Part shown: piece after piece, positions 27,497-35,317 of the stretch | How positions within the stretch are numbered: the first letter of the stretch is position 1 | Layout: each line of letters starts with the position of its first letter | Assembly (NCBI RefSeq): GCF_011064595.1 | Contig: NZ_JAALJI010000018.1 | Coordinates: forward strand, 1 to 64,000 | Reading direction: 5' to 3' | Source of the DNA: Paludisphaera soli | Lineage (GTDB): Bacteria > Planctomycetota > Planctomycetia > Isosphaerales > Isosphaeraceae | DNA: 64,000 bases | Program-made: the position numbers and the translations under genes | Notes under the pieces: model-generated | Seen by the model: the letters and a program-made list of their open reading frames with translations, nothing else | Databases searched by the model: none | Told to the model about the DNA's origin: nothing

Positions 27497-27523
27497 CCCC
27501 GCTCCCGAGGTTTTGGCGCGGGG
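27497..27523 (+). terminator. Candidate intrinsic terminator after the Spy-like gene
   Basis: A 6-bp stem CCCCGC/GCGGGG with a 15-base loop is followed by TTTGCGTTCTT. It starts 29 bases after the Spy-like stop. The stem is short and the T-run interrupted, so the call is moderate. Confidence 0.4.
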
Positions 27524-27629
27524 TTTGCGTTCTTCAAACACCATGAAAACGCATGTTCCCTCGTCCGTGACCGACCCGGTCGGCCGCGTCGGGGGGCAGG
27601 TCCCCAATTCCTGACGGGAGGCGAATCCG

Positions 27630-27758
27630 ATGCATATTCTCACGCAAATCCCCGTGTTCCACGCCGCGATCGAATACTCGATGCTGTACATGCTGTTCGG
27701 CGGAGGGATCGTCGGTGCGGTGGTGGTCTACGGCATCGCCAAGGCCTTCAACCGCTGA
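27630..27758 (+). CDS. Small single-span membrane protein (42 aa)
   Basis: ATG at 27630 follows GGGAGG (27616-27621) with good spacing and reads to TGA at 27756-27758. The product begins MHILTQIPVFHAAIEYSMLY and continues with one hydrophobic, glycine/valine-rich helix (LFGGGIVGAVVVYGIAKAF) and ends NR. It is flanked by hairpins on both sides (27497-27523, 27788-27830), so it looks like a monocistronic unit. No family is recognised. It is below most gene-caller cut-offs. Confidence 0.7.
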   Translation: MHILTQIPVFHAAIEYSMLYMLFGGGIVGAVVVYGIAKAFNR

Positions 27759-27787
27759 GCCGCGCTCCAATCGACTCGGCCTTTCGC

Positions 27788-27830
27788 GAAGACGCCCGCC
27801 CCCGGCCTCGGCCCGGCGCGAGGCGTCTTC
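27788..27830. terminator. Hairpin after the small membrane protein
   Basis: A perfect 9-bp stem GAAGACGCC / GGCGTCTTC lies 30 bases after the small ORF and just before the converging zinc-ribbon gene. The loop is 25 GC-rich bases. It probably serves both converging genes. Confidence 0.55.
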
Positions 27831-27853
27831 CTCGTTCGAAGCCGAGGGGCCGC

Positions 27854-28078
27854 TCAGGCCCCGTCGGGCTTCGCGTAGGACTCCAGGTGCCCGCACCGGG
27901 AGCAGCAGAACGAGACGATGGGCCGCACCTCCCGCCCCCGGATCTTCAGGCCCATCCACCAGGTGCGTTGAGGCGGCCCCGCGACCCACTGGGCCTGGAG
28001 ATAGCCCCCTTGGGTATGCTCCAGGATGAAGCCCTCGTCCATCGCGTGTGAGCACTTGGAACATCGCGGCGTGGTCAT
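27854..28078 (-). CDS. Small zinc-ribbon protein (PF20097/DUF6487-like)
   Basis: This 74-residue protein has an N-terminal CSKC pair and a C-terminal CSRC pair (with an extra adjacent Cys), spaced to bind one zinc. Between them lies the family pattern MDEGFILEHTQGG, W-x-x-G and LKIRGREVRPIVSFCCSRCG. It is very common in planctomycetes and of unknown function. It is divergent from the DNA polymerase IV gene. Confidence 0.85.
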   Translation of the reverse strand: MTTPRCSKCSHAMDEGFILEHTQGGYLQAQWVAGPPQRTWWMGLKIRGREVRPIVSFCCSRCGHLESYAKPDGA

Positions 28079-28308
28079 GTCGCCTCCCGAGATGGATGCC
28101 GACCTCGTCGACGAGGCCTCACCCCGCGATTCGTCCGTCGGGCCACGATCTTGGGCCGGGCCTTCGGACGGCCCGGAATTCCCGGTGGCACCCCGACGTA
28201 CTTTTTGTACACTCCTTGGCGTCGCTTGTGGTAGACTCCCGGAGTCCCCCTCTCGGATGCGGAGGAGGCTGGCCTCGGCGAGCGATCAGCGGGAACGAGG
28301 GCGTGAAC

Positions 28309-29436
28309 GTGGTTCGCCCGGAACGGCAACAGAAAATCATCCATATCGACATGGACGCCTTCTACGCTTCCGTCGAGCAGCGCGACCGCCCGGAACTTCG
28401 CGGCCAGCCGGTGGCCGTCGGCGGATCGCGCGAGCGGGGCGTCGTGGCGGCCGCCAGCTACGAGGCCCGCCGATTCGGGGTCCGTTCCGCGATGTCCTCG
28501 ATCAGCGCGAAGCGGAAGTGCCCCGGGCTGATCTTCGTGAAGCCGCGGTTCGACGTCTATCGGTCGGTCTCGCACCAGATTCGCGCGATCTTCGCCGAGT
28601 ACACGCCCCTGGTCGAGCCGCTCTCGCTCGACGAGGCCTATCTCGACGTCACCGAGAACCTCAAGGCGAGCCCCTCGGCCACCGCGATCGCCGAGGAGAT
28701 CCGGGCGAGGATCCGCGGCGAGACCGGCCTGACCGCGTCGGCCGGCGTCTCCTACAACAAGTTCCTCGCCAAGATCGCGTCCGACGAGCGGAAGCCCGAC
28801 GGCCTGTTCGTCATCACCCCGAAGCGGGGGCCGGCCTTTGTGGAGGGCCTCCCCGTGGGGAAGTTCCACGGGATCGGCCCCGTGACCCGGGCGAAGATGG
28901 AGGCGCTCGGGATCCACACGGGGGGGGACCTGAGGGCCCGGTCACTGGCGTTTCTTCAGGAGCACTTCGGAAAGGCCGGCCCGTATTACTACTCGCTGGC
29001 GAGGGGCGTCGATGAACGGCCCGTCCGCCCCGATCGCGTCCGCAAGTCGATCGGCGCCGAGACGACGTTCGGGGCCGACCTCTTCACCGCCGAGGAAGCC
29101 CGCGCCGCCCTGGAGCCGCTCATCGCCAAGGTGTGGTCCTGCTGCGAAGCGTCCGGCGTCAGCGGACGGACGGCGACGCTCAAGGCCAAGTACTCCGACT
29201 TCCGGCAGATCACCCGCAGTCGGACCAGCGACGCGCCGATCACGTCGCGTCCCGCGTTCGAGGGCCTCGTGTCCGCCCTCCTGGAGCCGCTCTTCCCGGT
29301 CGGCAAGGGGATCAGGCTGCTCGGCGTGACGCTCTCCTCGCTCGACGTCGACGCGGAGCCGCACGAGGGCCGGCAGCTCCGCCTCCCGCTGGAAGCGGAC
29401 GCGGCCCTCCCCTCGCGGGGCGATCGCGAAGGATGA
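28309..29436 (+). CDS. dinB: DNA polymerase IV (Y-family translesion polymerase)
   Basis: This 375-residue protein copies past DNA lesions. The palm motifs IHIDMDAFYASVEQ and PLSLDEAYLDV carry the catalytic acidic residues; SYNKFLAKIASD, the helix-hairpin-helix FHGIGPVTRAKMEALGI and the little-finger region (RKSIGAETTF) are all present. GTG at 28309 is preferred because GAGG lies 8 bases upstream; GTG at 28303 is too close to it. The C-terminus ends RQLRLPLEADAALPS, where the QLRLPL segment fits a beta-clamp-binding peptide. A J-domain gene follows 45 bases downstream. Confidence 0.95.
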   Translation: MVRPERQQKIIHIDMDAFYASVEQRDRPELRGQPVAVGGSRERGVVAAASYEARRFGVRSAMSSISAKRKCPGLIFVKPRFDVYRSVSHQIRAIFAEYTPLVEPLSLDEAYLDVTENLKASPSATAIAEEIRARIRGETGLTASAGVSYNKFLAKIASDERKPDGLFVITPKRGPAFVEGLPVGKFHGIGPVTRAKMEALGIHTGGDLRARSLAFLQEHFGKAGPYYYSLARGVDERPVRPDRVRKSIGAETTFGADLFTAEEARAALEPLIAKVWSCCEASGVSGRTATLKAKYSDFRQITRSRTSDAPITSRPAFEGLVSALLEPLFPVGKGIRLLGVTLSSLDVDAEPHEGRQLRLPLEADAALPSRGDREG

Positions 29437-29481
29437 CCGGCCTCGTCTTCCCCATTCAGGATTCAGGAACGGAGCGGTTCG

Positions 29482-30297
29482 GTGGACAGGATTCAGGACG
29501 AAGAAGCGGCCTACGCCTGCTGCTCGGTCGGGATCGGGCGCTGGTGCTGGATCGTCTGGGCCTCGGAGTCCGACGCCAGGGAGGCCGCCAAGCCCCTGGC
29601 GACCGGGTATGAGAAGTCGGCGCAGGCGGCCGAGAGCCGGGCCGTCGAATCGGCCGGCGCGGGAGCGAAGCGGCTGCCGTCGAAGTGGGCGTCGGCCTTC
29701 AAGCGCGGCGGGCCGGCCCGAACCGAGGAAGGCGCGGCCCGGGAGAAGCCGAAGAGCCGGCTCAGTCGCCGCGCCCCGGCGAAGGCGGACGCCCCAGCCC
29801 GCCTGGCCTTCCTGTACGCCGCGTCCGAGAGCGAGCAGGCCGGTTCCCGCGGCGAGGTCGAGATCGTCAAGCACCGGATCGTCCGACAGACCGCCGGGAA
29901 GCTCTACATCGACCGGGAGCCCTTCCGCGAGGAGGAGTGGCACGGCAGGGAAGCCGGCGGCCCGGAGGCGCCGAAGCCGCGGACGCTGGCCGTCGACCGC
30001 GATATGCTGAGGCGCGAGGGGCGGGTGCCGCACCGCGGTTCGTACTTCTACGCCAGCGAGGAGAAGGGCATCCAGGGCGTCCATGCGGACCTGACCTCTC
30101 GGCACCCCTGGTGCGCGGTGCTCGACGTCGGTTTTCCTTGCTCGACCGAGTCGATCAAGGCCGCCTACCGACGACTCGCCCGGGAGAAGCACCCCGATGC
30201 GGGCGGGAACCCGGCCGAGTTCCAGGCCGTGGAGCGGGCGTATCGCGAAGCCGTCGCCTACTTCTCCTCGCCCGACGACCCGGCGAAGCCCGCCTGA
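29482..30297 (+). CDS. J-domain (DnaJ-like) protein with basic N-terminal region
   Basis: This 271-residue protein starts with a short structured region (ACCSVGIGRWCWIVWASESD). A basic, Ala/Arg/Lys-rich low-complexity stretch follows (about 40-115), then a conserved middle with KHRIVRQTAGKLYIDREPFR and a C-terminal J-domain (about 210-262). The HPD motif that stimulates DnaK-type ATPases is intact in LAREKHPDAGGN (about 237-239). There is no G/F, zinc-finger or DnaJ C-terminal domain, so it is a specialised type III J-protein whose client is unknown. It is 45 bases downstream of dinB and may be co-transcribed. Confidence 0.85.
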   Translation: MDRIQDEEAAYACCSVGIGRWCWIVWASESDAREAAKPLATGYEKSAQAAESRAVESAGAGAKRLPSKWASAFKRGGPARTEEGAAREKPKSRLSRRAPAKADAPARLAFLYAASESEQAGSRGEVEIVKHRIVRQTAGKLYIDREPFREEEWHGREAGGPEAPKPRTLAVDRDMLRREGRVPHRGSYFYASEEKGIQGVHADLTSRHPWCAVLDVGFPCSTESIKAAYRRLAREKHPDAGGNPAEFQAVERAYREAVAYFSSPDDPAKPA

Positions 30298-30761
30298 GCT
30301 GGCGTCCGCGACGGGGTCGAGGGCGAGCGGGGGAATGGCCGGCGGCTCGCGGACGAGCCCAGCGAAACGGCGACGGCTCGATCGCCCGATCCGGCTCCGG
30401 CCGGGAGTCCTTTCGCACCATGGGTGGGACTCCTGGATGTTGGGACGCATTCAGGGATGCTCGATGACCGAACGCTGATCGATTCGGCTTCGCCGTCATC
30501 GGTTATGGCGGACGGTTCCCGGGCTCGTCCCCCGATCATCCCGCCCTTCTGTCCAGCTTCCCCCGCCATGTGGAGATGGGTGTTGGGATCTGGATCGAGG
30601 CTCCGGCGGCGCTCACCCTCGTCCACCGTCACCGTTCGGCTCCGGGGGCTTCGATTCGGCGGCCGGAGCGCCGGGGGCTCCCCAGGCGGGGGCGGCTGTG
30701 ACATAATCGCTGGTTGAAATCCGGGCGGCGGTCCGCCGGGCCGGGACGGGAGGGGGTCGGG
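30298..30761. other. 464-base intergenic region
   Basis: This lies between the J-domain gene and the ComB-like gene. Short frames occur on both strands without family character. TGTGACATAAT around 30699-30710 resembles an extended -10 box about 50 bases before the ComB-like start, with no clear -35. Nothing else is evident. Confidence 0.4.
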
Positions 30762-31538
30762 ATGGTTTCGGTGCATCTGCTTCCGTCGACGATACCGCCC
30801 GGGGCCCTGCGGGGCGGGGTGGCGGTCGTGATCGACGTCCTAAGGGCCTCGACGACGATCGTCCACGCCCTGACGCATGGCTGCGCCGCGGTCATCCCCT
30901 GCGGGGAGATCGACGAGGCTCGCACGATCGCCGCGCGGCTCCCCCGGGGGACGGCCCTGCTGGGGGGAGAGCGTCGCGGCGAGCGGATCGCGGGGTTCGA
31001 CCTGGGGAATTCGCCGGGCGACTACACGACGGACGCCTGCCGGGGCAAGACGCTGGTGATGACCACCACCAACGGCACACGCGCCTTGCTCGCCTGCCTG
31101 GAGGCCGAGACGGTCCTGATCGGCGCGTTCGTGAACTTCGCGCCGACCGTCCAGCGGCTGATCCACGAGGAGCGGCCCATCCACCTGGTCTGCGCAGGGA
31201 CCGACGGCGCGATCAGCTACGAGGACGCGCTGCTCGCCGGCGCGTTCGCCGGCCGGTTCGTCGACCTGGAGCACGAGCTGGGGAACGACGAGGCCGAGAT
31301 CGCCCGGGGGATGTGGGAGCACGTCCAGGAAATCGTCCGGTCCTACGAGGCCCTCGGCGACCGCCCCGGCGAGCAGCCCCCCCTGGTCCGCTACCTGAGG
31401 CGCGGGAAGGGCGGGCGTCGGGTGGTGGAACTCGGCCTGGGGGACGACGTGGAACTCGCCGCGACCCTCAACCGCGCCGACTGCCGGGCGGTCGTCGAGC
31501 TGGCCCGCGACCCGCTGCGGCTGGTGCTCTCGGACTAG
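30762..31538 (+). CDS. 2-phosphosulfolactate phosphatase family protein (ComB-like)
   Basis: This 258-residue protein matches the ComB family, Mg-dependent phosphatases first known from coenzyme M synthesis. Characteristic blocks are VVIDVLRASTTIVHAL, GGERRGERIAGFDLGNSP, TLVMTTTNGTRALLA and LVCAGTDGAISYEDALLAGA. ATG at 30762 follows GGGAGGGGG; an ATG at 30714 would add a basic leader. Many bacteria without coenzyme M carry this gene, so the substrate here is unclear. It lies 69 bases upstream of glycyl-tRNA synthetase on the same strand. Confidence 0.9.
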   Translation: MVSVHLLPSTIPPGALRGGVAVVIDVLRASTTIVHALTHGCAAVIPCGEIDEARTIAARLPRGTALLGGERRGERIAGFDLGNSPGDYTTDACRGKTLVMTTTNGTRALLACLEAETVLIGAFVNFAPTVQRLIHEERPIHLVCAGTDGAISYEDALLAGAFAGRFVDLEHELGNDEAEIARGMWEHVQEIVRSYEALGDRPGEQPPLVRYLRRGKGGRRVVELGLGDDVELAATLNRADCRAVVELARDPLRLVLSD

Positions 31539-31607
31539 CGAGCGAAGAAGACGAGACAAGAAGAGAAGGCGGGCGGCTTCGGCCTCCAAGGGGAAAAAGG
31601 AACGACG

Positions 31608-33155
31608 ATGGAACTGGAAATGGACAAGCTGGTCTCGCTGTGCAAGCGGCGGGGGTTCATCTTCCCTTCGAGCGAGGTCTACGGCGGGATCAACGGGTTC
31701 TGGGACTACGGCCCGCTGGGCGTGGAGCTGAAGCGGAACATCAAGGACGCCTGGTGGCGCGACAACGTCCAGATGCGCGACGACATGGTCGGGCTGGACT
31801 GCTCGATCATCATGAATCCGCGGGTCTGGGAGGCGTCGGGGCACGTCGGCGGGTTCAGCGACCCGATGGTCGACTGCCGGGCGACGAAGGAGCGGTACCG
31901 GGCCGACCAGATGTACGTCTTCGCCTACCTCTTCCCCGCGACCAACGCCAAGGGGGAGCCGACCGAGGCCTGGCTCGCCGGCCTGGGAGGCTCGCCCGAG
32001 GAGGCCGCCGGCCCGGCCGAGAAGCGCGCGGCGAAGCTCGCCAAGAAGTTCGGCAAGCCCGCCGACCCGCCGGTCGTCACGCCCTACCTGGAGATCGCCG
32101 CCGACGACCGGATCAAGGTCATCGGCCCCTCCACCGAGGAGGCCGGCACGCTCACCGAGCCGCGCTCGTTCAACCTGATGTTCAAGACGTACGTCGGGGC
32201 GCTGGAGTCGGAGTCGAACGTCGCGTACCTGCGGCCCGAGACGGCGCAGGGGATCTTCGCCAACTTCAAGAACGTGGTCGACACGGCGCGGGTGAAGCTG
32301 CCGTTCGGGATCGCGCAGGTGGGCAAGAGCTTCCGCAACGAGATCAACCCGCGCAACTTCACGTTCCGCTCGCGCGAGTTCGAGCAGATGGAGATCGAGT
32401 TCTTCTGCCGCCCCGAGGAGGCGAAGGACTGGTACAAGTACTGGCGCGACGCCCGGTTCGCCTGGTACACCGGGCTGGGCCTGAAGTCCGAGAAGCTCCG
32501 GCTCCGCGACCACGACGCCGAGGAGCTGGCGTTCTACTCGACGGCCACGGCCGACATCGAGTACGCCTTCCCGTTCGGCGTCAGCGAGCTGGAGGGGATC
32601 GCCCACCGCGGCGACTACGACCTGACCCAGCACATGAAGTTCAGCGGCAAGGACCTCTCCTACTTCGACGAGGAGAAGAAGGAGCGGTTCACCCCCCACG
32701 TCATCGAGCCCTCCGCCGGCGCCGACCGCGCCACCCTGGCCTTCCTGTGCGAGGCCTACCAGGAGGACGAGGTGGCCGGCGAGACCCGGACCGTGCTGAA
32801 GTTCCACCCCAGGATCGCGCCGGTGAAGGCCGCCGTGTTCCCGCTGGTGAAACGCGACGGCATGCCCGAGAAGGCCGAGGCGATCTACCGCGAGCTGAAG
32901 AAGAGCCATAACGTCTCGTACGACGAGAAGGGCGCCATCGGCCGTCGCTACCGTCGCCAGGACGAGGCCGGCACGCCGTTCTGCATCACCGTCGACAGCC
33001 AGACCACGACCGACGACACCGTCACGTTCCGCGATCGCGACTCCTGCCGCCAGTGGCGCGTCCCCGCCGCCGGGGCGGTGCACGCCCTGCGCGACCTGCT
33101 CGACGGCAAGCCGGTCCCGGCGGCCGAGCCCGCGGCGGAGTCGGCGCCCGAGTGA
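31608..33155 (+). CDS. glyQS: Glycyl-tRNA synthetase (class II, homodimeric type)
   Basis: This 515-residue aminoacyl-tRNA synthetase charges tRNA-Gly. The N-terminus KRRGFIFPSSEVYGGINGFW and DYGPLGVELKRNI are typical of the alpha2-type enzyme. Class II motif 2 spans VGKSFRNEINPRNFTFRSRE and motif 3 is IEPSAGADRATLAFL. The C-terminal anticodon-binding domain (HPRIAPVKAAVFPLVKRDG) ends in DSQTTTDDTVTFRDRDS. An insertion of about 60 charged residues (about 125-180) is usual in this type. A polar Ala/Glu/Pro tail follows residue 500. Confidence 0.96.
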   Translation: MELEMDKLVSLCKRRGFIFPSSEVYGGINGFWDYGPLGVELKRNIKDAWWRDNVQMRDDMVGLDCSIIMNPRVWEASGHVGGFSDPMVDCRATKERYRADQMYVFAYLFPATNAKGEPTEAWLAGLGGSPEEAAGPAEKRAAKLAKKFGKPADPPVVTPYLEIAADDRIKVIGPSTEEAGTLTEPRSFNLMFKTYVGALESESNVAYLRPETAQGIFANFKNVVDTARVKLPFGIAQVGKSFRNEINPRNFTFRSREFEQMEIEFFCRPEEAKDWYKYWRDARFAWYTGLGLKSEKLRLRDHDAEELAFYSTATADIEYAFPFGVSELEGIAHRGDYDLTQHMKFSGKDLSYFDEEKKERFTPHVIEPSAGADRATLAFLCEAYQEDEVAGETRTVLKFHPRIAPVKAAVFPLVKRDGMPEKAEAIYRELKKSHNVSYDEKGAIGRRYRRQDEAGTPFCITVDSQTTTDDTVTFRDRDSCRQWRVPAAGAVHALRDLLDGKPVPAAEPAAESAPE

Positions 33156-33219
33156 CGCGACGACCCCTCGTCGATCGCCCCCCCCACGTCCCGCCCGTCC
33201 CCGAGAGTCGGCGTCGCCC

Positions 33220-34074
33220 ATGAAGCCTTGCATCAGCCAAGCCACGACGATGAACGCCCCGCTCGAGGCCGACTTCAAGGCCTACGCCCGGGGGGGCTGG
33301 ACGCAGGTCGAGCTGTGGCTGACCAAGGTCGAGGATTACCTCCGCGACCACTCCACGGCCAACCTCAAGGCGCTCCTGGCCGAGCACGGCCTGACGCCCG
33401 CCGCCGCCGCCGGCCAGGGGGGACTCCTGCTCTCGCGTGGGGCCGAGCGCGGCGTGCACTGGGACCTCTTCCGCGGCCGCCTGGCGCTCTTGCAGGAGCT
33501 GGGAGTGCCCGTGCTAGTCGTCGCGGTCGACTTCAACCGCACGCTGAACGAGGACGACTACCCGCTGGCCGTCGCCTCGCTCGCCGAGGCCGGCGAGCTG
33601 TCGGGGAAGCACGGCGTGAAGCTGGCGCTGGAGTTCCAGAAGGGGGCCGCCTTCTGCGCCAGCCTGGACACGACCCTGGCCCTGATCGCCCAGTGCCGTT
33701 CGCCGCACGTCGGCGTCTGCCTGGACCTGTTCCACTACTACACCGGGCCCAGCAAGTTCGAGGACTTCGCCTACCTGAACCGCGAGAACCTGGCCTGGGT
33801 GCAGCTCTGCGACCTGGGGGGGACCCCGCGCGAGCTGGCCGGCGACGCCGACCGGATCTTCCCCGGCGAGGGGGACTTCCAGATCGGGCCGATCCTCGAC
33901 CACCTGGGGGCGATCGGCTACGACGGCCCGGTCTCGCTGGAGGTGCTCAACCCGTCGCTCTGGGCCTCGCCGGTCGACCGCGTCGCGGACTTCGGCCACC
34001 AGGCGACGACCCGGGCGCTGGGCCGCTGGAACGACGAGTCCGGGCCCGACGCCTCGGGGCGAGGGGGGCGTTGA
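33220..34074 (+). CDS. Sugar-phosphate isomerase/epimerase-like TIM-barrel protein
   Basis: This 284-residue protein belongs to the AP-endonuclease-2-like TIM-barrel superfamily. Family features include SQATTMN at the N-terminus, LALEFQKGAAFCASL, GVCLDLFHYYTGPSK (metal-binding Asp/His), WVQLCDLGG and GYDGPVSLEVLN. No precise substrate is recognisable. The ATG at 33220 gives the usual KPCISQATTMN start of planctomycete homologues. It is 64 bases downstream of glyQS and followed almost directly by a small membrane protein gene. Confidence 0.88.
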   Translation: MKPCISQATTMNAPLEADFKAYARGGWTQVELWLTKVEDYLRDHSTANLKALLAEHGLTPAAAAGQGGLLLSRGAERGVHWDLFRGRLALLQELGVPVLVVAVDFNRTLNEDDYPLAVASLAEAGELSGKHGVKLALEFQKGAAFCASLDTTLALIAQCRSPHVGVCLDLFHYYTGPSKFEDFAYLNRENLAWVQLCDLGGTPRELAGDADRIFPGEGDFQIGPILDHLGAIGYDGPVSLEVLNPSLWASPVDRVADFGHQATTRALGRWNDESGPDASGRGGR

Positions 34075-34075
34075 G

Positions 34076-34621
34076 TTGAGCGTGTCGAGCGTGGCGACGA
34101 TGCAACCGGCCGCGGCCGTCTTCCACGAAGAGCAATACTTCGACTGGAAGGTCTACGCCCTCATCGGCGCGCTGGAGGTCCTCTGCGGACTGGCGATCCT
34201 GGGCTGGACCCACCGGGCCGACGTGGCGGGCCTGGTCGCGCACGCCTGGTCGCTGGAGTTCGGCCTGGCCCTGGCCGCCGGGCTGGGGCTCCCCTTCCTC
34301 CTGATCGTCACGGTCCTGCACATGACCACCGAGGCCACGGCCGACCTGGTCACGGTCTGGTACGGCTGGGTCCCCATCTACCGCCGGACGATCGCCATGG
34401 CCGACGTCAAGACGTGCGAGGTCGTCGACTATCGACCCCTCGTCGACTACGGCGGCTGGGGCGTCCGCCGCCGCACCGACGGCGACCGCGCCCTCACCGC
34501 CCGCGGCGACCGAGGCGTCCGCCTGACCCTCAACGACGGCTCCCGCCTCCTCATCGGCAGCCAGCGCCCCGAGGAGCTCGCCGACCTCCTCGCCCAGTCC
34601 CCCCGCCCCGACGCCGCCTGA
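34076..34621 (+). CDS. Small membrane protein of unknown function (two spans)
   Basis: This 181-residue protein has two hydrophobic segments (about 26-43 VYALIGALEVLCGLAILGW and about 60-85 FGLALAAGLGLPFLLIVTVL). A soluble C-terminus follows that resembles a PH-like membrane-protein domain (DLVTVWYGWVPIYRRTIAM ... VRLTLNDGSRLLIGSQRPEE). The TTG at 34076 lies one base after the previous stop with a G-rich stretch upstream; an ATG at 34100 is the alternative start. It is probably co-transcribed with the isomerase-like gene. No function is assigned. Confidence 0.7.
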   Translation: MSVSSVATMQPAAAVFHEEQYFDWKVYALIGALEVLCGLAILGWTHRADVAGLVAHAWSLEFGLALAAGLGLPFLLIVTVLHMTTEATADLVTVWYGWVPIYRRTIAMADVKTCEVVDYRPLVDYGGWGVRRRTDGDRALTARGDRGVRLTLNDGSRLLIGSQRPEELADLLAQSPRPDAA

Positions 34622-34677
34622 TCCGCGGCCGGGTCGACCGAGGGACGTGAAAGGCCGGATGAGGGCGATCTCAAGTC

Positions 34678-34705
34678 GGCCACCTTCCCCCACCAGGGAG
34701 GAAGG
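34678..34705. repeat. REP-like repeat, copy A
   Basis: GGCCACCTTCCCCCACCAGG followed by GAGGAAGG forms an imperfect CCTTCCC/GGGAAGG-type hairpin. It is nearly identical to the arms of the inverted-repeat element at 50414-50587. GGCCGGATGAGGG, found inverted in that element, lies 20 bases upstream here. Confidence 0.6.
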
Positions 34706-34757
34706 ACGATAGGCGCCGGCTCGCTCGCCCGATCTTCCGGACGGCTCCCGTGCTGGT

Positions 34758-34779
34758 CTTCCCCCGCCAGGGGGGAAGG
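34758..34779. repeat. REP-like repeat, copy B
   Basis: CTTCCCCC-GCCAG-GGGGGAAG is a short near-perfect palindrome of the same family as copy A and the 50.4-kb element. Together copies A and B occupy the 285-base gap between the membrane protein gene and the BlaI promoter. Confidence 0.6.
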
Positions 34780-34835
34780 ATTTTCACGGTCGACCTCCCC
34801 GAATCGAGAAATCCCGATCCCACGGCCCCTCGCGC

Positions 34836-34864
34836 TTGACACGGCTACACATTGTAGCCATTCT
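34836..34864 (+). promoter_or_regulatory. blaI-type promoter with embedded TACA/TGTA operator
   Basis: A -35 box TTGACA (34836-34841) and a weak -10 CATTCT (34859-34864) are 17 bases apart. Between and overlapping them is a perfect 7-3-7 palindrome GGCTACA-CAT-TGTAGCC at 34843-34859, matching the TACA/TGTA core bound by BlaI/MecI repressors. A further half-site TTGTAGTC lies near 34884-34891. The repressor encoded just downstream would block its own promoter. Confidence 0.75.
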
Positions 34865-34906
34865 GGAGCCGCGTGTGGCGACGAGTTGTAGTCGAAGGAG
34901 CGTGGG

Positions 34907-35317
34907 ATGGCCGAATCGGCGCGGGGGCCGGCCGAGTTGACGCCGGCGGAGGGGGAGATCATGGAGATCGTCTGGGACCATGAGGAGGTCTCGGCCTCCG
35001 AGGTGAGGCGGATCCTCTCGGCGACGCGGGAGGTCGCGCGGAACACCGTGCGGACGCTCCTGGAGCGGATGGAGGAGAAGGGCTGGGTGCGGCATCGCGA
35101 GGAGGGGCGGACGTTCCTCTACTCGGCGATCCAGCCCCGGACGGCGGCCGTCGGCTGGAAGGTCCGCGAAATCGTCGAGACGGTCTGCGGCGGCTCGCCC
35201 GAGGCCCTCGTCGCGGCCCTCCTGGACTATCGGGGGCTGAACGCCGACGAGCTGGAGCGGATCCGCCGGATGCTTTCCGAAGCTCGCGCCCGGCGCGGGA
35301 AGGGGAGGGACGCGTGA
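34907..35317 (+). CDS. BlaI/MecI-family transcriptional repressor
   Basis: This 136-residue winged-helix repressor begins ELTPAEGEIMEIVWDHEEVS. The recognition region ATREVARNTVRTLLERMEEK and the wing GWVRHREEGRTFLYSA are typical of BlaI. The C-terminal half is a helical dimerisation region, which in the family is the site of proteolytic inactivation. Its stop overlaps the M56 peptidase start (TGATG), the standard BlaI-BlaR1 arrangement. The operator above supports autoregulation. No beta-lactamase is nearby, so the regulated process may be something else. Confidence 0.93.
   Translation: MAESARGPAELTPAEGEIMEIVWDHEEVSASEVRRILSATREVARNTVRTLLERMEEKGWVRHREEGRTFLYSAIQPRTAAVGWKVREIVETVCGGSPEALVAALLDYRGLNADELERIRRMLSEARARRGKGRDA

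Noticed and set aside
28197-28209. GTAC-TTTTT-GTAC palindrome before DNA polymerase IV as a LexA box
   Set aside because: It does not match known LexA consensus sequences (CTGT-N8-ACAG or GAAC-N4-GTTC). A lexA gene is not in view. It may still be a promoter-region feature.
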